From NCBI GenBank assembly GCA_900546065.1, contig URBK01000007.1:1-64000 (forward strand): 64,000 nucleotides of DNA, given 5' to 3'. The notes under the pieces were generated by a model. That model did no database searches. It was not told the origin of the DNA and saw only the letters and a program-made list of their open reading frames with translations. The translations under genes and the position numbers were made by a program. Source of the stretch: an uncultured Alistipes sp. (GTDB lineage: Bacteria; Bacteroidota; Bacteroidia; Bacteroidales; Rikenellaceae). Shown one piece after another: positions 18,556 to 26,241 of this stretch (its first letter is position 1; each line of letters starts with the position of its first letter).

Positions 18556-19308
18556 CTAAAACAACGACTGCTCGTAGAACGGGAAGAGCTCCTTCTCCTC
18601 CTCATCGCCTCCCTTCTTGCGGCGGCGCGTACGGCTCTTGGGCGACACGGCCGCAACCGACGGCCTGACAGGTTCCGACTCCCCTGCCGCAGCCGCTTCC
18701 GAGGCTTCGGGATCGGGCGACGCAACGTTCTCCGCATACGCCACTGCCGCAGGATTATCAGGCGTCTCCTGCTCCGCAACCGAAACAGAATCTTCGTCCG
18801 CACTCTTCGGTTCGGCATGCACCACATCTACATTCTCCGTTTCAGCAGATGCCGTATCTGTATCTTTTATATCTATATCGGCTATATCGGCCCTTTCGGC
18901 ATCAACCGCCACATCCGACGCAATGGGCATCTCGACCGTATCCGCCACCGAATACGCCTCCTCGACAATGTCGTCCTGCACGCCGTCACGCAGTTCCTCG
19001 CGCACCTCGACCAGCGCCGCACGGATACGCTGCAGACGCTCCAGAAGCTCCGTATCGCGCGACAGCACGCCGCGAGAACTCTTCATCGCCTTGTTCGCCC
19101 CCTCGAGGGTCATGCCCCGTTCCTTGACGAGGTGATATATCTGTTTGAGTTTCTCGACATCCGAGGGCGAGAACAGACGGTTGCCCTTCTTGTTCTTATG
19201 CGGGCGCAGGCAGTCGAACTTCGACTCCCAATGACGTATCAGAGACGGATTCACATCGAACATCTCCGACACCTCGCCCATCGAGTAAAACATTTTCTTT
19301 GCACTCAT
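18556..19308 (-). CDS. MerR-family transcriptional regulator
   Basis: A 250-residue DNA-binding protein from the ATG at 19308. Residues about 5-75 form a MerR winged helix-turn-helix (YSMGEVSEMFDVNPSLIRHW, then NRLFSPSDVEKL), followed by a helical segment to about 110. A long acidic, Ala/Glu/Val-rich linker follows, then a short basic patch (RTRRRKKGG) and a conserved-looking hydrophobic end (FPFYEQSLF). No metal-binding Cys of classical MerR is present. Target and effector are unknown. The frame is open upstream into rsmF, but that part does not match the family. Confidence 0.85.
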   Translation of the reverse strand: MSAKKMFYSMGEVSEMFDVNPSLIRHWESKFDCLRPHKNKKGNRLFSPSDVEKLKQIYHLVKERGMTLEGANKAMKSSRGVLSRDTELLERLQRIRAALVEVREELRDGVQDDIVEEAYSVADTVEMPIASDVAVDAERADIADIDIKDTDTASAETENVDVVHAEPKSADEDSVSVAEQETPDNPAAVAYAENVASPDPEASEAAAAGESEPVRPSVAAVSPKSRTRRRKKGGDEEEKELFPFYEQSLF

Positions 19309-19358
19309 GACATTTCCAACACTTCGTTCCACCATATAGCGTACGGTCAGCCCGCACA

Positions 19359-20735
19359 TCACTTGAGAATCCTCAACGAATTGGGATACATATTGTTTAC
19401 ACGCGCGCCGATACGCTTTACAAAGCCCAGCGGCAGGCCGCCGCACGTAACCATATTCACGCCCTGCTCGAACGCCGCGGCATCCATATCCTGCTTGCGC
19501 AGAAAGCGCAACGCCTCCTGCGCCGGCAGGTCTCGGCACGGCACCGCCTCGCGCGACACGTCGGCAAAGAGAGCCAGAGCACCGTCGGGACGCAGCGCGC
19601 CATTGAATATCTGCCCCATGGCAACGCCCGAATATATCACTGCCATGCGGCTTGACAACAGAGCAATATCGTCATAACGGCCGGCATAACATCCATAGAG
19701 CGTATCCCCTGCCGCCATGAAACGCATCGCCTCGGGCGAAGCGACCCAACGCGACAACTCCTTCGTCGTCCGCGCATCGACCGCCGACAAGACGCTGCGA
19801 CGGTTCCTGCTCTCCCGCACGCGCTCAGCCTCACCCGCACGCCGTGCCACGGCAAGGAACATACCCTCACCCTCAACCCTGTGCGGGAAGAATCGGAACG
19901 TACGGAACACTCCTTCGCGGCCCGTCACCACGCCCCATGACGCATCCGCGTCGACATCGGCCGACTCGCACAGCTCGTCGCCCAGTTCCGCCCCTATACG
20001 TCGCAACACCTCCTCATCCTCCGTACGGTTGAAGGTGCATGTGCTGTATATGAATATTCCGCCCCGCCGCAAAGCCCGGAATGCGTTCAGGGCGATCTCC
20101 ACCTGACGTTCGGCACACATCGCCACAGCCGCCTCGTTCCACTGCAGCCGCGCCTCCTCCGATTTGCGGAACATGCCCTCACCCGAACATGGGGCATCCA
20201 CCGCCACCGCATCGAACCACTCGGTCATCGCCGCCGCGCGCGCCGCATCACCACACGTCACGGCCACATTTCCCGTGCCCCACTTGCGGACATTGTCGGC
20301 CAGCACGGCCGCACGCGAGCGGTTTATCTCATTTGCCACGACAAGCCCCTCGCGCCCGACTATCGAGGCGTAATGCGTACTCTTGCCGCCGGGGGCCGCA
20401 CACACATCCAGCACGCGCATGCCGCGACAGTGTTCGGCGCCACCGGCAGCAGCCGAAAGAATATACCCCGCAAACTGCGAACTGGCCTCCTGAACGTAAT
20501 ACGCCCCGCCGTGGAAATCGGGATCGAGCGTAAAGGCCGGGCGCTCATCCAGACGGCGTCCCAGAGGACTCCACTCCACAACGCGCCCCGACGGCGCCGC
20601 CGCGCCATGCTTGGCGGCGTTCCAACGCACCGACGTCGAGGCCTCGCGCTCCAGCGCCGCGCACAGGGCGTCGGCCTCCGCCGCGCCCAGCTCGCGCCGC
20701 ATGCGCTCCATGAACTTTTCGGGCAGCGGCATCAT
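19359..20735 (-). CDS. RsmF/NOL1-NOP2-Sun family RNA m5C methyltransferase
   Basis: A 458-residue S-adenosylmethionine-dependent methyltransferase acting on rRNA or tRNA cytosine. Motifs are DVCAAPGGKST for cofactor binding, DAPCSGEGMFRK with one catalytic Cys, and YSTCTFNRTEDE with the second Cys. The C-terminal third resembles the PUA-like and RNA-binding extension of RsmF proteins. It overlaps the deoxynucleoside kinase gene by 4 bp (ATGA). Whether it modifies 16S position 1407 specifically cannot be shown here. Confidence 0.92.
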   Translation of the reverse strand: MMPLPEKFMERMRRELGAAEADALCAALEREASTSVRWNAAKHGAAAPSGRVVEWSPLGRRLDERPAFTLDPDFHGGAYYVQEASSQFAGYILSAAAGGAEHCRGMRVLDVCAAPGGKSTHYASIVGREGLVVANEINRSRAAVLADNVRKWGTGNVAVTCGDAARAAAMTEWFDAVAVDAPCSGEGMFRKSEEARLQWNEAAVAMCAERQVEIALNAFRALRRGGIFIYSTCTFNRTEDEEVLRRIGAELGDELCESADVDADASWGVVTGREGVFRTFRFFPHRVEGEGMFLAVARRAGEAERVRESRNRRSVLSAVDARTTKELSRWVASPEAMRFMAAGDTLYGCYAGRYDDIALLSSRMAVIYSGVAMGQIFNGALRPDGALALFADVSREAVPCRDLPAQEALRFLRKQDMDAAAFEQGVNMVTCGGLPLGFVKRIGARVNNMYPNSLRILK

Positions 20736-21349
20736 CTTGCAGCCGTTTTATCGTAACGGGCCAGACGCTCGCAGATGCTCTCGAAGACCGATGCGTCCTG
20801 CACGAAGTCCTCGACATCCTTGTCGACGATCAACACGTCGCCCTTATATATGTTGCCGATCCAACATTCGTACTTCTCGTTCAGGCGGCGAAGATAGTTC
20901 TCGTCAATATTCATCTCGTACTCGCGGCCGCGCCGCTTGATCTGCGCCACGAGCGTCGGAATGCTCGCTCGGAGGTATATCAACACATCGGGCTGCGGCA
21001 CAAGGTTCGTCGTAAGATCGAAGATACGCATGTAGGTCATGAAGTCACGGCTCGTCATAAGGCCCATCTCGTGCAGGTTGTCGGCAAAGATATGGGCATC
21101 CTCGTATATCGTGCGATCCTGAAATATGTAGTCGCTGCCGTCGGCCAGCATGTCGAGCGTCTGCCGTATGCGGCTCCCGAGAAACGAGATCTGCAAATGA
21201 AACGCCCAACGGCTCATATCGTTGTAAAAGTCGCCTATATACGGGTTGTCCGTCTCCTCGTAATATGCCTTGGCCCCGTAACGCCGGGTCAGCATCTCGG
21301 TCAGCGTAGTCTTGCCGCTGCCGATATTGCCCGCAATTGCTACATACAT
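20732..21349 (-). CDS. Deoxynucleoside kinase
   Basis: A 205-residue P-loop kinase of the dNK/dGK family, which phosphorylates deoxynucleosides for salvage. The Walker A motif is GNIGSGKTT near the N terminus, the substrate loop contains DRTIYEDAHIF, and the lid has basic residues (KRRGREYE). Bacterial members of this size act on deoxyadenosine or deoxyguanosine; the exact substrate is inferred. It lies 48 bp after trkA and overlaps rsmF by 4 bp. Confidence 0.9.
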   Translation of the reverse strand: MYVAIAGNIGSGKTTLTEMLTRRYGAKAYYEETDNPYIGDFYNDMSRWAFHLQISFLGSRIRQTLDMLADGSDYIFQDRTIYEDAHIFADNLHEMGLMTSRDFMTYMRIFDLTTNLVPQPDVLIYLRASIPTLVAQIKRRGREYEMNIDENYLRRLNEKYECWIGNIYKGDVLIVDKDVEDFVQDASVFESICERLARYDKTAAR

Positions 21350-21397
21350 ATATCTTATCCTCCTTTTTATTTCACTTCTTTGCCCGCAACCGCCGCA

Positions 21398-22738
21398 TCA
21401 GTTGAAGAACTCCCCGACCTTGGGTATCGAACCCGGCATCGAGAAGACCACAACACGGTCATAGGCATTGATCTGCGTGTCACCCACGGCTATGAAGACC
21501 TTGTCGCCGCGCACAATGCCGCCGATGATGACATCCTGCGGCAGCCGCATATCCTTTATCGGATGTTTCGTGGCGGGCGAGTTGGGCTTGACGATGAACT
21601 CCAGAACCTCCGCCTCGCTTCCCGTCAGGCAGCGTATGGCCTGCACGTCGGTCGACATCGTGAAACGGAATATGTTCGACGCCGTGACACGCTTCTTGTT
21701 TATTATGGTGTCGATACCCACACTCTCGGCCATGCTTATGTAGTTTAGGTTCTCGACTTCGGCTATAACCTTCTTCACACCCAGACGCTTGGCCTGCATC
21801 GCCGCCAAGATGTTGGTCTCGCTGCGGCCCGTCACCGCAACGAAGGCATCCATGTGCGAGAGCCCCTCCTCCATCATGGCATCGAGATTACGTCCGTCCT
21901 CGTGGATGATAAGCGTCTTTTCGAGCACCTCGGCCAGCTTGTAGGCCTTCTCGCCGTTGTACTCCACAAGTTTGATGTTCATCTCGTCCTGCAGCTGCGT
22001 GGCCACACGCACACCTATGCGCGATCCGCCCAATATCATGAGGTTCTTCACCTCGACGCTCTTCTGCCCCGACAGCTCCATGACACTCTTGGCCACATCC
22101 TGCCGCGAGATGATATATACGGTGTCGCCCTCGAAGAACTCGTCCTGTCCGCGGGGGATTATGGTCTGGCTGCCGCGCGTGACGGCCACGGCGCGGAACT
22201 CCGAGATCGAGCCGTCGGCGGCCAGATCCGCCAGCTTGCGCCCCAGCAGCGGCGACGTCGGCTCCAGACGGAAGACCACGAGCGAGAGCTTGCCGCCCGA
22301 AAAATCGACATAGTCGATCGTCGAGGTGTGACCCAGAAGGTTGATCACCTCGCGCGCGGCCACCTTCTCGGGATAGAAGAGGTAGTCGATGCCCATGTTG
22401 ATGAACATCTCCTTGTTGTTGGGTTCGAGGTACTCGTTGTTGTCGATGCGGGCAATGGTCTTCTTGGCCCCGAGCTGCTTGGCCATGATCGCCGCCAGCA
22501 CATTCTGGTTCTCGTCGTGGTTCACGGCGATAAAGAGGTCGCAACGGCGCACTCCCGCACGCCGCAACACGGCAAATGCCGTCGTGTCACCCTCGACGGT
22601 GATCAGATCGACGAAACTGCCCAGCTCGTCCAGCGCCTTCGAGTCGCTGTCGATGACCGTGATGTCGTGTCCGTGGCCGCTCAGCATCTTCGCCAAGTGG
22701 CTCCCCATCTCGCCTATGCCCGAAATTACTATCTTCAT
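21398..22738 (-). CDS. trkA: Trk potassium uptake regulatory protein TrkA
   Basis: A 446-residue cytoplasmic protein with two RCK units, each a Rossmann NAD-binding half plus a TrkA-C half. The first nucleotide motif is GIGEMGSHLAKML at the N terminus; the second starts MILGGSRIGVRVA at about residue 230. TrkA gates the TrkH potassium channel, but no trkH is in this window, so this is an orphan copy or its partner lies elsewhere. The ATG at 22738 is chosen because a good promoter lies inside the longer open frame. It is the first gene of a six-gene operon. Confidence 0.92.
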   Translation of the reverse strand: MKIVISGIGEMGSHLAKMLSGHGHDITVIDSDSKALDELGSFVDLITVEGDTTAFAVLRRAGVRRCDLFIAVNHDENQNVLAAIMAKQLGAKKTIARIDNNEYLEPNNKEMFINMGIDYLFYPEKVAAREVINLLGHTSTIDYVDFSGGKLSLVVFRLEPTSPLLGRKLADLAADGSISEFRAVAVTRGSQTIIPRGQDEFFEGDTVYIISRQDVAKSVMELSGQKSVEVKNLMILGGSRIGVRVATQLQDEMNIKLVEYNGEKAYKLAEVLEKTLIIHEDGRNLDAMMEEGLSHMDAFVAVTGRSETNILAAMQAKRLGVKKVIAEVENLNYISMAESVGIDTIINKKRVTASNIFRFTMSTDVQAIRCLTGSEAEVLEFIVKPNSPATKHPIKDMRLPQDVIIGGIVRGDKVFIAVGDTQINAYDRVVVFSMPGSIPKVGEFFN

Positions 22739-22836
22739 ACGTCGGAATATCGGCCGCACGATGCCCTGCGGATATGATCCGCCCGTCCCCGCATGCGCAT
22801 TACATAAGGGGAAAGAGAGCAAAAACGGCCCCAATT

Positions 22837-22867
22837 TTGCAAAATACTTTACAAATATATAAATTTG
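22837..22867 (+). promoter_or_regulatory. Promoter of the small Cys-rich membrane protein gene
   Basis: TTG at 22837-22839 lies exactly 20 bp before TAAATTTG at 22860-22867. It is interleaved with the trkA promoter on the other strand, so the two genes probably compete for RNA polymerase. Confidence 0.75.
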
Positions 22868-22882
22868 TCGCGGTATTTTCAA
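22852..22882 (-). promoter_or_regulatory. Promoter of the trkA operon
   Basis: On the minus strand TTG (22882-22880) lies 20 bp from TATATTTG (22859-22852), a full match to TTTG-N20-TAnnTTTG. It overlaps the divergent promoter of the small membrane protein gene at 22837-22867. Confidence 0.75.
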
Positions 22883-22920
22883 CTCGGGGCGTCAAAATCA
22901 CCCCTTTGCAATATCAGGCC

Positions 22921-23205
22921 ATGTCGAATTTGTGGATAGTCATACTCGTATCGGTGCTGTGCGTGGCATTCTTCGTTGTGGGGATGTCGCTCACGATAAT
23001 CTTCAAGGGTCACTTCATCGACTCGGAGATCGCCACCAACAAGAACATGCAGCGTCTGGGTATCAAGTGCGCCGTACAGGAGTCGCGCGAGGATACGGGC
23101 ACCGACTGCAGCGACATAGGATGCACGGGCAACTGCTCGTCGTGCGACATCGACCACGCTCAGGCCCAAACGCACACCGAGACCGACGCCAAGGCTCTCA
23201 AATAG
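22921..23205 (+). CDS. Small membrane protein with Cys-rich C terminus
   Basis: A 94-residue protein with one membrane helix (about residues 4-27) and a short soluble tail. The tail has Cys50, Cys63, Cys68, Cys72 and Cys75, the last four spaced C-x4-C-x3-C-x2-C, which could bind a metal or an iron-sulfur cluster. I know similar small membrane proteins in Bacteroidetes but no assigned function. The start at 22921 follows the promoter. It is divergent from trkA, which hints at shared regulation but not at function. Confidence 0.75.
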   Translation: MSNLWIVILVSVLCVAFFVVGMSLTIIFKGHFIDSEIATNKNMQRLGIKCAVQESREDTGTDCSDIGCTGNCSSCDIDHAQAQTHTETDAKALK

Positions 23206-23368
23206 GGACAGACAAAACCGAATCCCGGATCTCCAAACTACAAGTTCCGCAATCCAAACTCCAAGCGCCAAGTATCAGAACCACAATCCGCGTTCTGCCG
23301 CTTCACCGTACCATATTGTATCGTCCACGTCACAGCACTGGCCGCACACAGATAATTTTCACATTACG

Positions 23369-24037
23369 CTACCACCCCATTTCGCGGGCATAGTCGACAC
23401 AACGGTTAAGGATATCATTCAACGGCCGGGCATGCCGCAGCACCCCCACCGCATTCTCAATAAAATGCTCATCGAGTACATAATCGCGGTCCACACGCTT
23501 AAACACATTGTACTCACGCAGGCGGTAATAGTCCGAGAAGTCATCCTCGGTGCGCCAACCGCGAGGCATGCGTTTGCATGCGCCGTCCCAATCGAGTTTC
23601 AACTCGCCGCAACCGCGCACCGCCGCATCAAAAGCCGCCCCGTCGGTCATCACCTCCTCGCGCACGCTGCGAACCACACCCGCCGGCGGGTTATAAAGGC
23701 CCGCACAGAGAAAATAGTTCTCCTCGTCGGGCTGCAAGTGTATGTAATAACCCGCATATCCCGATTTCTTGCCGTGCGGCGATACATAGACACCCATGTG
23801 AGTCTTATAGGGGCGTTTGTCGGCCGAGAAGCGCACGTCGCGGTATATACGGTAGGTACAGTCGCGCACCGAAAGCCCCTCCACCGCCGTGTCGAACGAC
23901 GCAACAGCCTCGATAAACCGTGCGGCAAAGGCGTCGAAAAGCTCCTTTGCATGGAGGTAATCCGAACGGTGCGCCTCGAACCACTCGCGGTCGTTATGGC
24001 GCGACAACGCCTTCAGGAATTTCAATATTTCTTTCAT
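23369..24037 (-). CDS. DUF2461 domain-containing protein
   Basis: A 222-residue soluble protein that matches the DUF2461 family (TIGR02453) along its length: N-terminal FLKALSRHNDREWFEAHR, the central RIYRDVRFSADKRPYKTHMG, and the run GYYIHLQPDEENYFLCAGLY. The family is widespread and has no established activity. It stands alone between the small membrane protein gene (convergent) and the rpmA terminator. Confidence 0.88.
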   Translation of the reverse strand: MKEILKFLKALSRHNDREWFEAHRSDYLHAKELFDAFAARFIEAVASFDTAVEGLSVRDCTYRIYRDVRFSADKRPYKTHMGVYVSPHGKKSGYAGYYIHLQPDEENYFLCAGLYNPPAGVVRSVREEVMTDGAAFDAAVRGCGELKLDWDGACKRMPRGWRTEDDFSDYYRLREYNVFKRVDRDYVLDEHFIENAVGVLRHARPLNDILNRCVDYAREMGW

Positions 24038-24089
24038 AAAACCTTGTTTGTTTCACAAAGCCATGCTTGGCAAACCCGATGTGTGAACA

Positions 24090-24126
24090 TACATAAAAGG
24101 CAGGTCGGTATGTTCCGACCTGCCTT
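24090..24126 (-). terminator. Terminator of rplU-rpmA
   Basis: A perfect 12-bp stem (24097-24108 with 24115-24126) has a 6-nt loop and is followed on the minus strand by CTTTTATG. It lies about 45 bp after the rpmA stop codon. Confidence 0.8.
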
Positions 24127-24168
24127 GATCCGATTCGGCGCGGCACGCAGCCGCTGCCCGCAGTACTC

Positions 24169-24438
24169 CTAAGCCTGAGGCTCGCTCAGAGGCAGTACGC
24201 TGACGTATGACTTGCCCGACGATTTCTTGCAGAATGCAACCGTACCGTCGATCAAAGCGAACAAGGTGTGATCCTTGCCCATGCCGACGTTCTCGCCCGG
24301 ATTGTGCACCGTACCTCTCTGACGAACAATGATGTTGCCAGCCTTAGCGAACTGACCACCGAAAAGTTTCACTCCGAGTCGTTTGCTCTCCGACTCACGG
24401 CCGTTCTTTGAACTACCAACGCCTTTTTTGTGTGCCAT
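24169..24438 (-). CDS. rpmA: 50S ribosomal protein L27
   Basis: An 89-residue ribosomal protein that reaches the peptidyl-transferase centre with its N terminus. The start [20 protein letters not shown] is diagnostic, as is [10 protein letters not shown]. There is no N-terminal cleavable extension of the Firmicutes type. It follows rplU by 18 bp, the usual bacterial arrangement. Confidence 0.98.
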   Translation of the reverse strand: MAHKKGVGSSKNGRESESKRLGVKLFGGQFAKAGNIIVRQRGTVHNPGENVGMGKDHTLFALIDGTVAFCKKSSGKSYVSVLPLSEPQA

Positions 24439-24456
24439 GTTTCTCTAATTTTTTGG

Positions 24457-24768
24457 TTAAGCGACGATATCCTCCACGAGAACCTGAGTCAGATACTGGC
24501 GGTGGCCATTGCACTTCTGATAGCCGGTTCTACGCTTTTTCTTGAACACGAGCACCTTATCGTCTTTCAGGTGCTTCAAGATCTTACACTTTACCGAGGC
24601 GCCTTCTACTGCAGGTGCACCTACCTTAACCTGACCGTCGTTGTCTACAAGCAGGACTTTGTCGAAGCTCACGGGCGAATCAACCTCACCCTGAAGACGG
24701 TGAACATAGAGCTTACGACCCTTCTCAGCCTTGAACTGCTGACCTGCGATCTCTACTATAACGTACAT
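24457..24768 (-). CDS. rplU: 50S ribosomal protein L21
   Basis: A 103-residue ribosomal protein with the L21 N terminus ([17 protein letters not shown]) and the conserved basic segment [16 protein letters not shown] near the C terminus. It is the first gene of rplU-rpmA and is preceded by a TAnnTTTG box about 42 bp upstream. Confidence 0.98.
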   Translation of the reverse strand: MYVIVEIAGQQFKAEKGRKLYVHRLQGEVDSPVSFDKVLLVDNDGQVKVGAPAVEGASVKCKILKHLKDDKVLVFKKKRRTGYQKCNGHRQYLTQVLVEDIVA

Positions 24769-24809
24769 TTATTAAAAAATTAATAAGTGTTTTCGCCTGA
24801 TTTGGCCTG

Positions 24810-24817
24810 CAAATATA
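24810..24817 (-). promoter_or_regulatory. Probable -7 box of rplU-rpmA
   Basis: On the minus strand TATATTTG (24817-24810) fits TAnnTTTG. No good TTTG is present at the usual spacing upstream. Confidence 0.5.
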
Positions 24818-24910
24818 CAAAAAATATTCTTGCCGCGCACCCTGCAGCCACTTTTTTTTGCGAGCGGCGGCATTTGGCACATTTTTCGATCTGCAGTCGG
24901 GCGCAAAAAC

Positions 24911-25297
24911 ATGCGAATGGACAAGACCAAAGTCGTAATATACTCCACACGCCGCACTCTGGGCGACATGATCTCCGACATGATCTCCGACAGCGACTCG
25001 CTCGTGGTCACATGCTCCACGCCCGAACAGACCGTCACGGCGTGTCTGCGGCTGGCGCCCGATATAGTCATACTGCTCGCCGTAGCCCCGTTCATCGACG
25101 GCTCGGAGTTCATCGGCCGCATACGCCGCCGTGGAACGCGCAGGCCTGCCGTATATGTTGTTTCGTGGCATCAGGCCGAACATATAGTCCTCAGCCTGCT
25201 CGAGGCGGGCGTAGACCAATACCTAACATTCCCCGTAAGCATGGGCCGTCTCTACGGCAAGGTTCGCGACATCGGGGGCAACATCGGCACAGTGTGA
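24911..25297 (+). CDS. Degenerate receiver-domain protein
   Basis: A 128-residue protein with the overall receiver pattern (beta strand, PDIVILLAVAP, then GSEFIGRIRRRGTRRPAVYVVS, then LLEAGVDQYLTFPVS). The residues needed for phosphorylation are missing: the N-terminal acidic pair is replaced by YSTRR, the phospho-acceptor Asp position is Leu56, and the conserved Lys position is Phe107. So it is a pseudo-receiver, likely a protein-interaction module that is not switched by phosphate. It overlaps the next gene by 4 bp (GTGTGA). An ATG at 24917 is an alternative start. Confidence 0.7.
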   Translation: MRMDKTKVVIYSTRRTLGDMISDMISDSDSLVVTCSTPEQTVTACLRLAPDIVILLAVAPFIDGSEFIGRIRRRGTRRPAVYVVSWHQAEHIVLSLLEAGVDQYLTFPVSMGRLYGKVRDIGGNIGTV

Positions 25298-26241
25298 ACG
25301 GGGCATTGACCATATATGCCGCGGCCGTCTTCGCCGCAACGGCCGTGCTACTCCTCGCAGCCGCACGCAGGCACGCCGTACGACGCCGACGCGACGTACG
25401 GCGGCGCCACTACGTCGCCCGCATCATAACCGTACTGCGCCACGACGACATCTTTGCCGCCGAGCGCATCACGGCCCGCACCCGGCGCCACCGGCAGGCG
25501 CTGGCCGAAGCCCTGCACACGATCGTCTGCCACACATACGGCGCCGACGCCCGACTGCTGCGCATCATTGCGCGCCAGAACCGTCTCGACCGGTTTCTCA
25601 TGCGTCGTGCGGCCTTCGCATCGGGATATCGCCGCGCACAATACCTCATGCTTCTGACATCGGTGCCGCCCCTCGCCTCACGTGCACGACGTCTCGAACG
25701 TTACACACGCAGCCGCAATCCCTATGTTCGCATATATGCGCTGTCGGCCATGCTCGCCGCCGACCCCGACTCGGCCATACGGCGTCTGGCCGTATACCCC
25801 CACCGGCTTACGCCATTCGACATAACGCAGATATCGGCCCTGCTGCGCCGCGGCCTGCTCCCCATAGCCTTCGAGCCGCTGCTCACAGACACGAACCCCA
25901 ATCTGCGGATGCTCGGGCTGGGCATCGTACGCAGCTTCGGAATAGACACGGCACGCAAACACGTAATCCGCATAGCCGAAGAGGATGACGACATGGCCGT
26001 CGCCGACGATGCGCTCCACACGCTCGCCGCTCTGGGCAACGACATACCTACGGAACGTCTGCGCCGACGCATCGCCACATTCGACGCCACACGCCGCAAG
26101 GCACTGTGCCGGTTCTTCGCCGCACAGGGCTACTCCATACGCACGATCGAGGCGATGTTCGACAGCCCGGAGTGCGAATGCGCCCGCAAACTGATCGACT
26201 CCTACAAAAAAAGCATCGTATGCAAATCGCCCTCACTCTGA
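25294..26241 (+). CDS. Membrane-anchored HEAT-repeat-like protein
   Basis: A 315-residue protein starting with GTG that overlaps the pseudo-receiver stop. One membrane helix (about residues 5-24) is followed by a very Arg-rich stretch and then helical repeats (for example NPYVRIYALSAMLAADPDSA, NPNLRMLGLGIVRSFG, DDDMAVADDALHTLAALG) typical of HEAT scaffolds. In other Bacteroidetes, HEAT proteins lie beside family 2 glycosyltransferases in envelope loci, and here the next gene is GT2-like. The partner and substrate are unknown. No family name fits confidently. Confidence 0.7.
   Translation: MNGALTIYAAAVFAATAVLLLAAARRHAVRRRRDVRRRHYVARIITVLRHDDIFAAERITARTRRHRQALAEALHTIVCHTYGADARLLRIIARQNRLDRFLMRRAAFASGYRRAQYLMLLTSVPPLASRARRLERYTRSRNPYVRIYALSAMLAADPDSAIRRLAVYPHRLTPFDITQISALLRRGLLPIAFEPLLTDTNPNLRMLGLGIVRSFGIDTARKHVIRIAEEDDDMAVADDALHTLAALGNDIPTERLRRRIATFDATRRKALCRFFAAQGYSIRTIEAMFDSPECECARKLIDSYKKSIVCKSPSL

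Noticed and set aside
24787..25293. Upstream extension of the HEAT-repeat gene
   Set aside because: It is a shadow of the pseudo-receiver frame with no recognisable content; the GTG at 25294 overlapping the receiver stop is the natural start.
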